Assembly (NCBI GenBank): GCA_003586115.2
Contig: QVOM02000126.1
Span: 3,999,274-4,063,273 of the forward strand
Reading direction: 5' to 3'
Source: Salvator merianae
Taxonomy: Eukaryota > Chordata > Lepidosauria > Squamata > Teiidae
Length of the DNA: 64,000 nucleotides
The first letter of the stretch is position 1; the number at the start of each line of letters is the position of its first letter. Positions 12,170 to 23,504 of the stretch are shown here, piece after piece. Under the pieces are notes generated by a model. It did not search any database and was not told the DNA's origin. It saw only the letters and a list, made by a program, of their open reading frames with translations. The translations under genes and the position numbers were made by a program.

Positions 12170-12607
12170 GGCCCTTTCTGCACTTGCGTTAATCCTGATC
12201 AGGAGCCTCTGTAGTCAGCTTCTGGGCATCAACGATCTGCATGTTAGTACCCATTGGTATACTCTGCCTTAGATGGAGCGTGATCCAGATCAGGGAGTCC
12301 TGATCGGGATCAGCAGTAGACCTGTTTAAATGAGTCTACTGGTGGACTAGCAGGCCCAGATCCAGAACACGGGAAGCATGCAGAAGGCACACTTCCTGTA
12401 CTCGAGACTTGTGGGGATGCATTAATGCATCCCCCAGAGAATCTGAGGCTAGGAACTTTAGTTCCTAGATTTTGGAGCACTCAGAGCCTGGCCTTGAAAC
12501 TCATTGAGCTTCAAGGCTGAGGCTGTGCTGTTCCAGACTCCACCTTTCCATGGTCTGAACCTATCAGGTCCAGACCCACCGTGACCCAGGTAAGTGCAGA
12601 AAGGGCC
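12170..12607. mobile_element. Family G DNA transposon (GGCCCTTTCTGCAC ends)
   Basis: The left end is GGCCCTTTCTGCACTTGCG and the right end is AAGTGCAGAAAGGGCC. The flanking triplets are TTA and CTA, an imperfect 3-bp duplication. The body has two inner inverted blocks around 'cctgatca' and 'gatccag'. It shares its terminus with the 180-bp family B hairpin but not its body. Related copies are at 31828-32665 and 50112-50645. Confidence 0.72.
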
Positions 12608-12699
12608 CTAGTCTCCTTACACGGCATGCAGGAACACACTCACCCATCCACACTGAGATGCTAAGATGGGAAGTGGTATTTTATCATGGTGTTCTTTTT

Positions 12700-12842
12700 A
12701 AAAAATAAGAATGTTTTATTGATTTTATTGATGTTTTATGTTTTTATGAAGGTTGTGACCCACCCCGGGAGCATATGGTGAAGATTGGGATATAAACTAT
12801 ATGAAAATGAATGAATGAATGAATGAATGAATGAATGAATGA
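12700..12842 (+). mobile_element. LINE 3' tail with (TGAA)n
   Basis: 'gttgtgacccaccccgggag' followed by 'gggatataaactatatg' and an ATGA/TGAA tail is the general squamate L2-like 3' terminus. The tail has grown into a microsatellite at 12807-12842. Confidence 0.6.
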
Positions 12843-12868
12843 TCAGTTGTGGAACAAGAAGACAGATT

Positions 12869-13048
12869 GGCCCTTTCTGCACTTGGACTTATTCCAGATT
12901 GTATCTCAGAATAGGGACCTGCCATCTGCGTGCTAGTGCAGACTATGGTAGGCCTTGGGCAAGACCTTTCATAGTTTGCACTAGCATGTGCATAGCAGGT
13001 GCCTGTTCTGGGATATAATCCACAATAAGGCCAAGTGCAGAAAGGACA
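12869..13048. mobile_element. Family B 180-bp hairpin transposon, TSD ATT
   Basis: The two halves are inverted copies: GGCCCTTTCTGCACTTGG at the left and CCAAGTGCAGAAAGGACA at the right, with 'gggacctgccatctgcgtgc' mirrored by 'gcatgtgcatagcaggtgcc'. It is exactly 180 bp and flanked by ATT (12866-12868, 13049-13051). CR1 coding sequence follows immediately at its right. Confidence 0.85.
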
Positions 13049-13051
13049 ATT

Positions 13052-13400
13052 ATCTTCTAGATTGATAGATGGCTAAAGGACAGGAAACACAAAGTAGCAA
13101 TAAATGGTCATTTCTCAGAGTAGAAAGAGGTAAGAAGTGGGGTCCCCCAAGTCCAGTATTAGGACCTGTGCTTTTTAATTTGTTTATAAATGATCTAGAA
13201 TTAGAGGTAAACAGTGAGAAGGCAAAGTTTGCTGATGAAACCAAATCATTCAGGATAGTGAAAACTGGAAGAGATTGTTAAGAATTCCAGATTGTGAAGA
13301 ATTCCACATGTGCTTCAATCTTAGTAAGTGCAAAGTCATGGATATTGGGGGAAAGGACCCCAATGACACCTATAAATGAATGGGGTTTGAGCTTTCTGTG
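13052..13400 (+). mobile_element. CR1 LINE reverse-transcriptase fragment
   Basis: The + strand frame reads SPVLGPVLFNLFINDLE followed by AKFADETKSFRIV. These correspond to the CR1 motifs 'GSVLGPVLFNLFINDLE' and the catalytic 'FADDTK' box, whose second Asp is Glu here. It is a dead, truncated copy. Confidence 0.85.
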
Positions 13401-13424
13401 ACAGACCAGTGCCTGTTTTGCACT

Positions 13425-13511
13425 TTTATATGTTGTAAGCCGCCCCGAGTCTTCGGAGAGGGGCGGCAAGTCCAATTAATAAATAATAAATAAATAAATA
13501 AATAAATAAAT
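13425..13511 (+). mobile_element. LINE 3' tail with (AATA)n
   Basis: 'tgtaagccgccccgagtctt' followed by 'ggcggcaagtcc' and an AATA repeat is a classic squamate LINE/SINE 3' terminus. Confidence 0.65.
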
Positions 13512-13648
13512 TTGCACTGCAAGTGCTGGAAGCCCAGTTCTGGGCTGTTCCAGTCCTCGCAGTGTGGATGACCACCATGCCACAGGGTCTATTCCAGCAC
13601 AGTGTGGTGGAATTATAGCATTCTATGCTTGAAAGTGCGAACAGGCCC
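13512..13648. mobile_element. Family A DNA transposon, truncated at its left
   Basis: The right end GAAAGTGCGAACAGGCCC and the adjacent subterminal 'ggtggaattatagcattc' identify the family. The left part is replaced by the (AATA)n tail at 13511. Confidence 0.65.
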
Positions 13649-15111
13649 AAGGTTTCCATTTGCAGACATTTTGTTACCCAACTAGGTTGGTGGTGGGATA
13701 TATACTCCAAGTAGCTTGTCCTAGCTTCTTTGTTTATGATTGGCTATCATGTGTTCTTTGGCTTTATTTATTTGTAGTTTGTTATGCTGATGCAGAGTTC
13801 CTTCCTGCTTGTTCAGGTGTTGATAGTCCTGTCAGATTGTATGAAGTGAGGAGTTTTTACCAACCAGTTTAGCTGTTGACTGATGTTCATCAGATGGTGT
13901 GAACATAAGGGTATCCAAATTTCATTCCTTCATTGTCTGGATTTTAGTTAATCTCCTCTCTGTTTGGTTTACTTCTTTTGTTAAGCATTAGGCTTTTTCT
14001 TTTGAATTGTCTAAAGATCGGGTCCAAGTCTATATGTCTATTGACTGCTAATTCACTTAAGTGCCTGACTGCTACAAATTCTCTGACCTCCTATGACCTG
14101 GCCTGTTCTAATGCCTCTACTGTTTCCCAGTTGAATCTGTGGTCGCATTTGTCTACACACAAGAAAATTAGGGTTTTTTTTTGTCATGCCTATTATTGCT
14201 AGTTGGTGTTCATGGATGCATTCTGCTCATTTTCTGCTCATTTTTTACATAATGGTGTTCATAGCCTTGATATTTTATTCTGTAAATTACTTTTGCTTTG
14301 TTAACTTTTGGCATTCGGTCTTTGGATTTGTTTAGCATGCGTTAGAGAGATTTTTATAGGTTATTGTGCCATCAGTATTCTGCATGGTTGTAACAATTGG
14401 TTGGTAAATGTAAAATGAAAGATGTCATTTTGTCAAAGACTTTATTGAAGGATGGCATATTGGTTTCATATTGACTATGTCAAACACTTTCTAAGAGTAT
14501 AAGTCTCCTATAAGAGTTAATAATGTATAGTAGTGGAACCTAGGGAAGAAACAGTATAACTAGCTAAAGACTACCTGCTTTCTTTAATATAGGCATGTAC
14601 ACCTGGTCTCTGGTTTGTATCAGGAGTGAATCAGCAATTGAAAATTAGCACCTTTCCCTGTGGCAAACTGAGAGTAGAAGTGCTTGGGGTTGATGATCAG
14701 GTTCACTGCAGAGGAAGGACCTCTCTTCCAATTGCTGCTTCTCCACTTCTGCACACACTGGAAGGAAGGTATACTAACCTCAGGTATAAGTGCCTATACT
14801 AGAGGAAGACAACAAATTTATAAGATCCATATGTTGGAGTGTATATGAGGTGCCCATTTAGCCATGAAGCTCTATGAGTGATCTTAAGCTCACAGGTTGA
14901 TCATTTTGGGGCAGAGCTGGAGACAAGGCCAGCTGCACCTCCCAAAAAGGGACAAAGGAAAGGTCAGTATAGCATGCTGGTGCATTAACCATGCCAGAAA
15001 CAGTTATTAAAGGATGGAGCCTGATTTCAGAAGTAGCAGAAGCATATCTGTCTAGCAAGGAGGAAATTGACTAGAAGAACCCAAGGCTGAATTTAAGAGT
15101 GGTCTTGATAT

Positions 15112-15262
15112 TAGCTCAGCAGTAGAGCAACTTCATGAAATGTGGTGGACCACAGTTTTGATCCCCAGAAGCAGGTAATGGCAAAACACTTCTGGACATA
15201 TTAGTCTGGGTAATTTCTAGAAATTGGTCCCCACTTGATGGCACCAAGCCATGAAATGAAAA
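15112..15262 (+). mobile_element. tRNA-derived SINE
   Basis: 'tagctcagcagtagagcaac' (A box) and 'gttttgatccccag' (B box) are followed by 'ggtaatggcaaaacacttc' and a longer 3' part ending 'cccacttgatggcaccaag'. Same family as at 10019. Confidence 0.75.
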
Positions 15263-15942
15263 GGCTGAAGTGCTGAGCTCAGAGAAGGACAGAATGATCC
15301 AATGGGAAAGGAAATTCTTGCTGAGGTCAGCACAGGATCTCATTACTATAAACACACACATTTTGGAGGACAGAGGACACCAGCGTCTTTGCTGCATTAT
15401 ACTTCTGAGGATTAGTCAATTCAGAGAGAGAAAATAAAAGAGGGTTCTTTAGTGCAGTCTGACATTACTTAACTGACCTTCTTCAGAAGGTTGAGGAATG
15501 AATGAAACTGGGACAACAAATAATATTATAGAACTAATATTATATGCCACAATATACTATATACTCACACGTATACTGTACATATACATACATATAGGTT
15601 TTCTCATCCCTTAGAGGTGTTTAGTTGGTATATCTACCTCTATCTCAATCTCAGGTCTGGGGGCTTGAGGGTCCTATGCAGTATCTTAGTTGTTCCTAGA
15701 ACTGTGCTCTTCTAAATAGAAATCTCTTATGTTTGTCCTGGGATCTGTTGAAGTCATTTTTCTAACTTGGGGAGCCCTGCTAGCATCCAGTACACGCAGG
15801 TTTTCTTGTCTCATCCATGAATGGTTTGTTCCCATAGCCCACTTGTCATCAGAGTGTTCATACAAGGTGTTCATCTGTGAAGCATCTGGAAGACTGGTCA
15901 ACATGGGAGTCACTTAACAGGTTGCAATCAGGGGTTGCAAGA

Positions 15943-16206
15943 TCATAAGAACATAAGCAGAGCCCAGCTGGATCAGGCCACAGCCCATCTAGTCCAGATT
16001 TCCTGTCTCACACTGTGGCCCACCAATTGCTTCTGGACATTCTCAAGCAGAAGACAAAGGCAAAACTTCACCTGCTCTCAGCTCCCTGCAAATGGCGTTT
16101 AGAGGCATTCTGCTTGTCTCTCCACCTGGAGGCACTACCTAGGCATCCATTCTAGTAGCCATAGATACACCTGGCCTCCACGAATTTATCTAACCCATTC
16201 TTAAAT
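15943..16206 (-). mobile_element. CR1/L3-like LINE 3' end, antisense
   Basis: Antisense version of the family at 1-135: 'agcccagctggatcaggcca' is followed by 'ctggcctccacgaatttatc' over the ORF2 end. Confidence 0.65.
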
Positions 16207-16704
16207 AGTTTGACATGGGGTTTCCTGGATGAAACATCTTTATGTGACTGTGGAAATGAATAAACTGCCACCTATCTCTTAGAAGGTAGTTTATGCCAGC
16301 AATGTCCATTATGGAGGGACTGGTACATGCAACACCAAATGAGCTGGATGTGGCCAGATACTGGTAAAAAAACAACTTGATTTCAACTATGTGTACTCAT
16401 TCCATTTAATTAATCTGCATGACTGCTTTTAATTATATTTTGATGCTTGTGACACAAATAAATAAAATCAGAGCGTCCCGGTTCCCCAACATCTGACAAA
16501 GATCTTGTTAATTCGGATGATGTCCGAGTTGACATCACTCTCTTTATTTTTCCTTCTCTCATAGTTGAAATAGGATGGGTGGGTGAAGAATTAGGGGTCT
16601 TGCCTAAAGACCCCTGCTGTAGGACTGTTGCAGTCAGGATTTGACCCAGTGTCCTGCATGATAACAGCATGGTAAATTGTGTGCTTAACAATTACAGTAT
16701 ATAT

Positions 16705-17458
16705 GACCGAATTCACACTTAACCTGTTTGGAATGGTCTCCAAAGACCACCCCAGGCTGGTCAATGTCAGGAAAGGCCAGGACCATTTGCATGCTGGATG
16801 CAGGAACATTTCTGTTCCTGTCCAGCAGCGGCAGACATGCAAATAAGTGGCCATTTAGTACGCACTAGGCTTTGTGTTCAAATGTCCACCTCCCCCAGTT
16901 GTGATTGGGCAAGAGGACATTGCATATGGTTCTTGAGGGCGGGGTAAGCCTGGTCAGGAGGCAATAGAAGAAGAAGAAGAAGAACTTGGTTTTTATACCC
17001 CGCTTTTCTCGGCCGAAACTGACTCAAAGCGGCTTACAAGGTTATTTTTTGCCCGAAGGCTTACATCTATCTATCTATCTTCCGCATCATCACATACTGA
17101 TGCACCCTATTTATCTACTTGCAATTACTTGCTTTCGAACAGCTAGGTTGGCTGGAGCTAGAGGCCAGTAGAGGGCGCTCATCCCCTCTACATGACAGAC
17201 AGGGGCCTTGAACTCCGCTCCTCCTATTGAAAGATCAGTGCCTTAGCCTTCTGCGCCACCATGCTTTGTGTTTGCCCTGCCCATGAACCATTCCCAATGC
17301 CGTGCAACAGCTTGTGGACAGCATTCAACCTGTCCACAGCAGGTAAACCTTGGAAATGGCTTGGGGAACCTCAGGGACAGCTGCAGCGGAACATGGTGTG
17401 AACAGCATGTTCTCATGATCTGCCTGGAACTGTCCCCAAGGCAAGTGTGAAAAGGCCC
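16705..17458. mobile_element. Family A DNA transposon carrying a SINE, TSD TAT
   Basis: The left end GACCGAATTCACACTTAACC and the right end AAGTGTGAAAAGGCCC are flanked by TAT (16702-16704, 17459-17461). About 300 bp of the length is a later SINE insertion at 16966-17265. Confidence 0.7.
16966..17265 (-). mobile_element. tRNA-derived SINE of a second type, antisense
   Basis: On the minus strand the head reads TGGCGCAGAAGG, a perfect match to the A-box consensus TRGYNNARNNGG, then AGTTCAAGGCC, one mismatch from the B box. The body ends with the complement of 'ttggtttttataccccgc', and an (AGA)n tract at 16969-16984 on the + strand marks its 3' tail. Confidence 0.7.
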
Positions 17459-17639
17459 TATCTTTTTTCCAGTTGGTTGTGGGCTATAAATATCAAAATA
17501 AACACCAAAATGAGATCAACAGTTCTGCTGAAGGAGACCAAAGCTCTCTCTGCTCCACCTGGATCCTGCTTTCCCCTATAACCTGCTGCTCCTGCTCATA
17601 GTAACAACTGCCAGGCGAGGTCTCTTAACCTGAGGCTTC

Positions 17640-17860
17640 TTACCCAAGGTTCCTGATCCTGCCAGATGTTTTACAAAGAAGCAACAGCTATTTCTGCCTT
17701 CCCATAGCTATTTAAACTTATTTTTTGTATTTTGTATTGACGGATCTCTTATGTATAATGCATTTTCTAATGGCATTGTATTCCCTGGTTGTAAGCCACC
17801 TTGAGCAGCCTTTTGACTTGGAGAGGTGGTATACAAATGAATGGAATGAATGAATGAAAT
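17640..17860 (+). mobile_element. LINE 3' UTR tail
   Basis: 'ggttgtaagccaccttgagc' followed by 'ggagaggtggtatacaaatg' and (GAAT)n is the usual L2-like 3' terminus. Confidence 0.6.
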
Positions 17861-18199
17861 GTTATCCCAGCAAATTCATAACGTGCCCCTGAGTGCCTTC
17901 CTTCCTTAAAGCCTCTAGCAGCAATTCAATCAATAAGCTTGTCTTTTTGTTTGTATTATTCCCTTTTAAACTAGTGGCCATTGCCTTATACTATGGCAGC
18001 AAATTCCTTTAGCAACTTGCACAGAAGGTTCAGAAGTATTTCCTTTTGTCTGCTCTGATTTAGCGGTCAGTTAGCTTAATTGAATGTTCTAGCACTATGA
18101 AAGAAGAAGAAAGCATGCTTTCTGTCTACTGATGTGAGCTCCCTTCAATATAAGGGGGGAAAATGTCTTGGTTTGTAAGATAACCAAAAATCAAACTAT

Positions 18200-18335
18200 G
18201 GCTCTTTCTGTACTGGGTCTTAATCCAGATTATATCTTGCATATTATGTCCATGTGGATCCAGATTATATCCATGTGGATAGCAGGTCCCTGTTCTGGGA
18301 TATAATCTGGAATAAGGCTCAGTGCAGAAAGGGCC
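18200..18335. mobile_element. Family B hairpin transposon, internally shortened, TSD TAT
   Basis: The ends GGCTCTTTCTGTACTGGG and CAGTGCAGAAAGGGCC are flanked by TAT (18197-18199, 18336-18338). At 136 bp it has lost part of the left arm and loop. Confidence 0.8.
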
Positions 18336-18961
18336 TATGCCTTGAGCAGAAAAATGTCAGAAAAGAGTGAGTCAGCTTTTGGGTTTTCCAACAGTCTTCA
18401 TCAGGCTGGATGTTCCCCAAGGTGTGGTGACAGAATGAAGAGAGAGAAAAAGATAATATTTGAAACCATGAGATCTATACTTAGGATGTGATTAGACAGG
18501 ACTTTTTTCAGTCACCCTTTTTAGAAAACACATCCCTTCTGTAGATGCACAAAAAAGGCATTCAAACAGTTAAACAAATAAGTCTACCTTATGATTCCAC
18601 ACGTTGCTCTTCCTTCACCTTGAAATCTGGCATTACCGTCCTAACAAAAAGTGCTTGCCACTGATTGGCCACTTACCTGCCCGGCTTTCCATGGCCCTAA
18701 CTGGTCACTTACAGGCAGCTTGTGTTCCCATGCTGTGTCTGGTTACATTACCCTCCTCTGTGCTTATGAAACTCCCTGCCCAATCTGATTGAAAGAAAGT
18801 TGCTCTTGGTGTCATTTTACCTCATATGAAGAAAGTGTGCCCATTCCCAGGCTTCAGGATGGGGTAAGGTGATCTTAGGGATTTTATGTCTGCCCTTATA
18901 GCCTCACAGGGCCTTAGGTACAGCTGGGCTCTTAGTATCTACTCGGAATCTGTTCTTCACT

Positions 18962-19107
18962 GCCTCTTCTCTGCACTAGATTATATCCCAGGATAGGAAC
19001 CTGCCATCTGCATGGTAGTGCGTGCCTGCCGTAGTCTGCATTAGCATGTGGATGGTAGGTCCTTACTCCAGGATATAATCCAGAATAAGGCCCAGTGGGA
19101 AAGGGCC
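18962..19107. mobile_element. Family B hairpin transposon, decayed
   Basis: The arms 'attatatcccaggatag' and 'ccaggatataatccagaata' face each other, and the right end is AAAGGGCC. The left end is eroded and no clean duplication is seen. Confidence 0.65.
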
Positions 19108-19955
19108 TCTGAGTCCTCCACAAGTCTTTGCAGTTGTAATAGGCTAAAAATGATATATTTGTTTATTAACTCAATATCTCATCTTCTCCCCACCCCCAAA
19201 CCAAACTGCAGTTAAAACCATGCAAAATGAGTAAAAATTACCCGGATTCTAATCAGACTGGCTCCAGAACAGTAATAAGTCTTCACATTTCAGAAAACGA
19301 TTTATTATTCGTTTAATTATCTGCAGCTAGAAAATAGAAAGTATTCTCCTGAAATCAAGGGATTAATTTTTTAATGCTAATATAGAGTTCTTTGTTAGTT
19401 TTCAGGGTACAAATTCACCACGCGCAAAAAAACCCCACACAATTATTTTCATGGGGTACAAAACTACCCAACAATAGTGCACTAATGAATTCTTGCACCC
19501 AGCTCCTTATCTGCACCCCTTTGATCACTTCTGTTTGCTCCTGGTTGTTCCTGTCTGGGTATCCTCTGATGTAGACTAGACTTATTTTGGGCTGAAGAAT
19601 GTGCATACACATGTATGTTTATTTGTATATCACACTTATAAGACACACAAGGTGCTTCACAAGTTAACACTAAGAATACGAATAATAAATAAATCTTACA
19701 CAAAATGCAATGAAGCATAAATAGAAACTTCAAAATATACCATCATAATAATGAAATATAAAATGCCACAAAAATTATAAAGCAGAAAAACCTCTTTCAC
19801 AGGGTCAATTGCTGCCTGTCTTCACTGACTTAATAAACAAGAGTGAATTTGCGGCAGTTGTTCCAAGAGAATTGTTGAGTCATACGGGGTCCCAGGTCTG
19901 TAAGGAGTTTTTCCCAGACTTGCTGCAGCAGCAAAGGCAGAAAGAACTGATATAT

Positions 19956-20621
19956 GGTCCGTTTACACACTTACTACGCTAGCACAGACTAATTAGTCTG
20001 TGCTAGTGTAGTACTTTACCATGCAGCACGGACACTGTCCACACTGCATGGCTGAAAACTGAGCCTGAAGCCAGCTACCGGTATTTGCGGTGTGAACACT
20101 AATAGCCGTCCCAATTCTCGCCATGGGAGCCGCTGGGAAGCGTCTGGCCGCTCCCATGACAACCGGCAGGCCTGCCCATCGTGATGGGTTGATCGCACCT
20201 GCACGATGGACTGATTGCGCCAGTGTGATTGGGCCTATGTGATCGGGCTGCACAGTGCCTGATCAGGCCACGGCCCAATTGTGTAGGTCAAACGTCCTGG
20301 TGCGATCAGCCCATTGTGTCTGCGCATGCCAGCGTGATGTGCAGGCCTGCTGGTCACCATGGCAGCGGCCGGACACTTCCCAGTTGCTGCCATGGTGAGG
20401 ATCAAGTGTGGGCCTGCACCACAGGTAAGTGTGAAAGATCTCTTAGCCGAAGCTCACTTTGAGCTCCAGGTAATGGTCCAGACTACAGTTTACTGCACCA
20501 CTGGTGGTAGCGATCAGGAATGGTTGAGTACTGTTTCCGCTTGCTTCGGTCACCTCGCGGTGCAAGTGCGCTTGAGTAGCAAGCATGCTAAGTGCTTGCT
20601 AACGTCAAGTGCGAATAGGCC
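19956..20621. mobile_element. Family A DNA transposon, TSD TAT, GC-rich body
   Basis: The ends GGTCCGTTTACACACTTAC and CAAGTGCGAATAGGCC are flanked by TAT (19953-19955, 20622-20624). The body contains 'gcgatcagcccattgtg' type CpG blocks also found at 37773-38634, so these two form a longer sub-family. Confidence 0.78.
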
Positions 20622-20642
20622 TATGTTGAGAAGCACAGCATA

Positions 20643-21216
20643 GCCCCTATCTGCACTAGGCCTTATTCTGGATTATATCCCAGAATAAGGGCCTGCCATC
20701 CACCTGCTGGTGCAGACTATGGGCGACCTCACCCAGGGCCTGCAACAGTTTACACTAGCATGTGGACAACAGGTTCCTGTTCTGGGATATAATCCAGAAA
20801 AAAGCCCAGGGCCTTTCTGCACTTTCCACCATGGAATAGACCTCACAGCACGGCAACCATTCGCACTGTGAGTACTGGAACATCCCACGATGGGCTCCCA
20901 GGACTCGCAGTGCGAATGCTGGCAGTCTGCGCCATGACAGCAGCTGGGGAAACTTCCGGTCACTGTCATGGCAATCAGGAATGCAGTGCAAATGCATAGC
21001 AAATGCAGTGCGACCATGCTGTGCAGTGCAGTGCTCGCACCCAAAAGAGGGTGCAAACGCTGTGTAATGGGAGCAGTACAACAAGTAGTGATCGGGAGCG
21101 GCTGTAGCCTGCTTCCAATTGTGAGAGCCTCTGCAAAGTGTGGATGCACCTCACTAGTGAGCATCTGCATGCTCACTAGTGAAAAGTGTGAGCAGGCCCC
21201 CAGTGCAGAAAGGGCC
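20643..21216. mobile_element. Family B hairpin transposon split by a family A insertion, TSD ATA
   Basis: The outer ends GCCCCTATCTGCACTAGGCC and CAGTGCAGAAAGGGCC are flanked by ATA (20640-20642, 21217-21219). Removing the inner element and one copy of its CCA duplication leaves exactly 180 bp, the length of intact family B copies. Confidence 0.85.
20809..21199. mobile_element. Family A DNA transposon nested in family B, TSD CCA
   Basis: The ends GGGCCTTTCTGCACTTTCC and AAAGTGTGAGCAGGCCC are flanked by CCA (20806-20808, 21200-21202). At its left end the A-type and B-type termini are nearly the same (GGGCCTTTCTGCACTT), which supports a shared transposase. Confidence 0.85.
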
Positions 21217-21486
21217 ATAGTGTCCTGCAGAATGTTGGTCTTATCTGGCTCTGGCAGGGAGAAGACCCAAATTACTGATGAAGGTTAAACCCGTTTGCTT
21301 CCTCCTAAGTGTGATTTCTCAGCTGCATGCAATCATTCATTCAATATATTGGCAGTATACAGAGTTTACTTTTCACTTTGGACTGCTGCAATAAAGAAAT
21401 AACAAAGGACTAACCCAACCTCCTCTCTAATATTAAAATGCAGCAGTTTGTAAATCGAAGGACATCTTTTCTTTTCTGTCACTGTG

Positions 21487-21975
21487 GCTGCATCCAGACA
21501 GGGCCTAAAATGTGGGATCATCCCAGCACTACAATGCGATTGCTGCATATAGCTATCGTAGTCCCAGCATAGCCCCAGGATACAGGGTTGAAATCCCGGC
21601 ATATCACTATTCTGAGAAAAAGAGCTCCCAGTCCGCATTTTTCTGAAACAGCGGCAAGGCTTACCTGTGTAGAGGCTGCCTCCTGGGATCCATTTTGTAG
21701 GAAATGACCACAGTGGCCGAAGCAGGGCTCAAAATGGCCCCGTGCTTGTGCATTTCTGAGTATTTTGTGCCATCCAAATACCTGGAAGTATTCACTGTGC
21801 TATCGCAGAATCGAGTGCCCAGACAGGTAAGGACTCAGAATGACTCACAATTTTGTGCTGCCTTTTGAAAGGGATGGCAAGAGGCAATTTTGGGATCTGA
21901 ACAAAATCCCACAGTTTCCTCTCACCGTCTGGAGGCAGCTTGTGTTCTTTCTTGGGTGCAACATGGAACCTGTAT
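21487..21975. mobile_element. Family D inverted-repeat element (GGCTGCATCCAGAC start)
   Basis: It starts GGCTGCATCCAGACAGGGCC and contains 'atgtgggatcatcccagca', 'tagccccaggata' and 'caatttttgggatctg'-like blocks shared with 27680-28060, 30492-30973, 52330-52704 and 62697-63665. The right boundary is unclear. Confidence 0.45.
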
Positions 21976-22319
21976 AGTACCAAGCTGAGTATCTCTTTTT
22001 ACATTCTTTCTTAATGCCATGGCTAAAAAAGTACCATTCTAATTTTGCAGTAGCAGGAGCCTCCTTCAGTGTGAAAATATTCCCCGAAATAGTTCAACTT
22101 GCTTCTGAGTTCAGCCTTGCTGTGACACTGTAGAGTAATCCTCGCTGCAATGGGATGTTGATGAGACGGATTTTCAGCTTAGGTCCTCCCGACCTTTGAA
22201 ATGCGCTATTGCTAAGGCAATCATTAGCAATAGACATGCTAGGAACAGATATGTGAATAATCTATACTTTTGTGTGTATTTGTGCCATTCCTCCTGTATC
22301 AGTGAGTCTCTTACAGATC

Positions 22320-22778
22320 TCTCAGTGTGGATGGTCTCTGCACTGCGAGGTCTATTCACCAGTGAACATTTCCATGGCAGAATAGAACTTGCAGCGCAGA
22401 AACGGTCCACACTGCGAGGTCTTGGAACAGAAGGCCAGCAGGAATGCTGGCGTCCTGCTGCTGTCCTGTGCTATGACAGTAGCCAGAAAGGTTTTGGCTG
22501 CTGTCATGGTGACTGGCAATGCCGCACCATTGTGCAGGCATGGCCATGCCGTGCTGCGCAACTGTGCATTCATACCTGGAAGCGGGTGCAAATACACTGT
22601 ACTGGGAGCAGACTAGCTGCTCCTAGTACAGCTCTGGAGCATGATTTTGTGCTCCACAACAGGTAGCAATTGGGAGCAGTTGTAGTCTGCTCCTGAGTGC
22701 CAGGGCCTCTGCAAAGTGCAGAGACACTTGACTAGTGAGCATTCCTGATGCTCACTAGCTTCACGTGCGAAAAGGCCC
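22320..22778. mobile_element. Family A DNA transposon, left end degraded
   Basis: The right end TTCACGTGCGAAAAGGCCC is clear. Internal blocks ('gaggtcttggaacagaaggc', 'gggagcagactagctgctcc', 'ctagtgagcattcctgatgc') follow the family order. The left start is approximate. Confidence 0.65.
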
Positions 22779-22784
22779 AGGATC

Positions 22785-23170
22785 CACATGGGCCTGTGAG
22801 CAGCCCCCCAGCAAACACCTCATCTGCATTGTGGACCAGTCTAATGGGTGACTGTGCCCTCCATGGAGCACCACGTCCTCATGGTTCGTGGTGTTGGAAT
22901 GGGCCCTGGTGAGAAAATGGGACTGGAACCCACTTTGAAGTGGTCTCCCACGTGTTCCCTGGTGATAGACTGGCCCGACCACTCATATTAGGGTGGCAGC
23001 AAGTGGCTGGTCTGTTCTACCTGGCACATAGAGTGCTGGGCTCCCAGAAAAGGCCGCAGAAGTGGGTAGCTTCTGGACACCCAGCTAAAACAGCCTTGCC
23101 CAGCAACTTTGTTCCCCGCCTCCAAAGCTGGGCTAGGCTGGGCCACTACAGTGTGGATGGCCCTTAGCTG
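22785..23170. mobile_element. Family H repeat (copy 1)
   Basis: The right end 'cagtgtggatggccctta' and the inner 'taaaacagccttgcccagcaa' match 50939-51341 ('aaaacagccttggccggcaa', 'atgtggatggcccctgg'). It probably has inverted ends of the type GGGCCATCCACAC. Confidence 0.4.
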
Positions 23171-23504
23171 GGGCTGCCATTTGCCTTCTGATCTTGGGCC
23201 AGATCACTCAGTCTGGCCCATAATCAGCCCAGCACAGCATGGGTCAATGCACCATGCGCAGATCCTTCCACTGATCCCGCAAATACGTGCTTAGTAGTTT
23301 AGACATCAAATCAGCCTTTTCTTTCCCTATCTCCACCTTCTTTCCATAGCATTCAGTCTGAGAAATAAGGCTGAAAAAAGTTTTTTCATTGCTCTACCAC
23401 ATCCAATAACTCAGATTGGGTTCATTCCCTCTTTCATGCATACCGGAACTCAGAGTTTGTGTATCTATGCATTTATGTATGTATGTATGTATGCATGTAT
23501 TATA

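Noticed and set aside
20673..21218. 181-codon open frame on -
   Set aside because: It spans the nested family A and B elements and both of their boundaries, so it cannot be an old gene.
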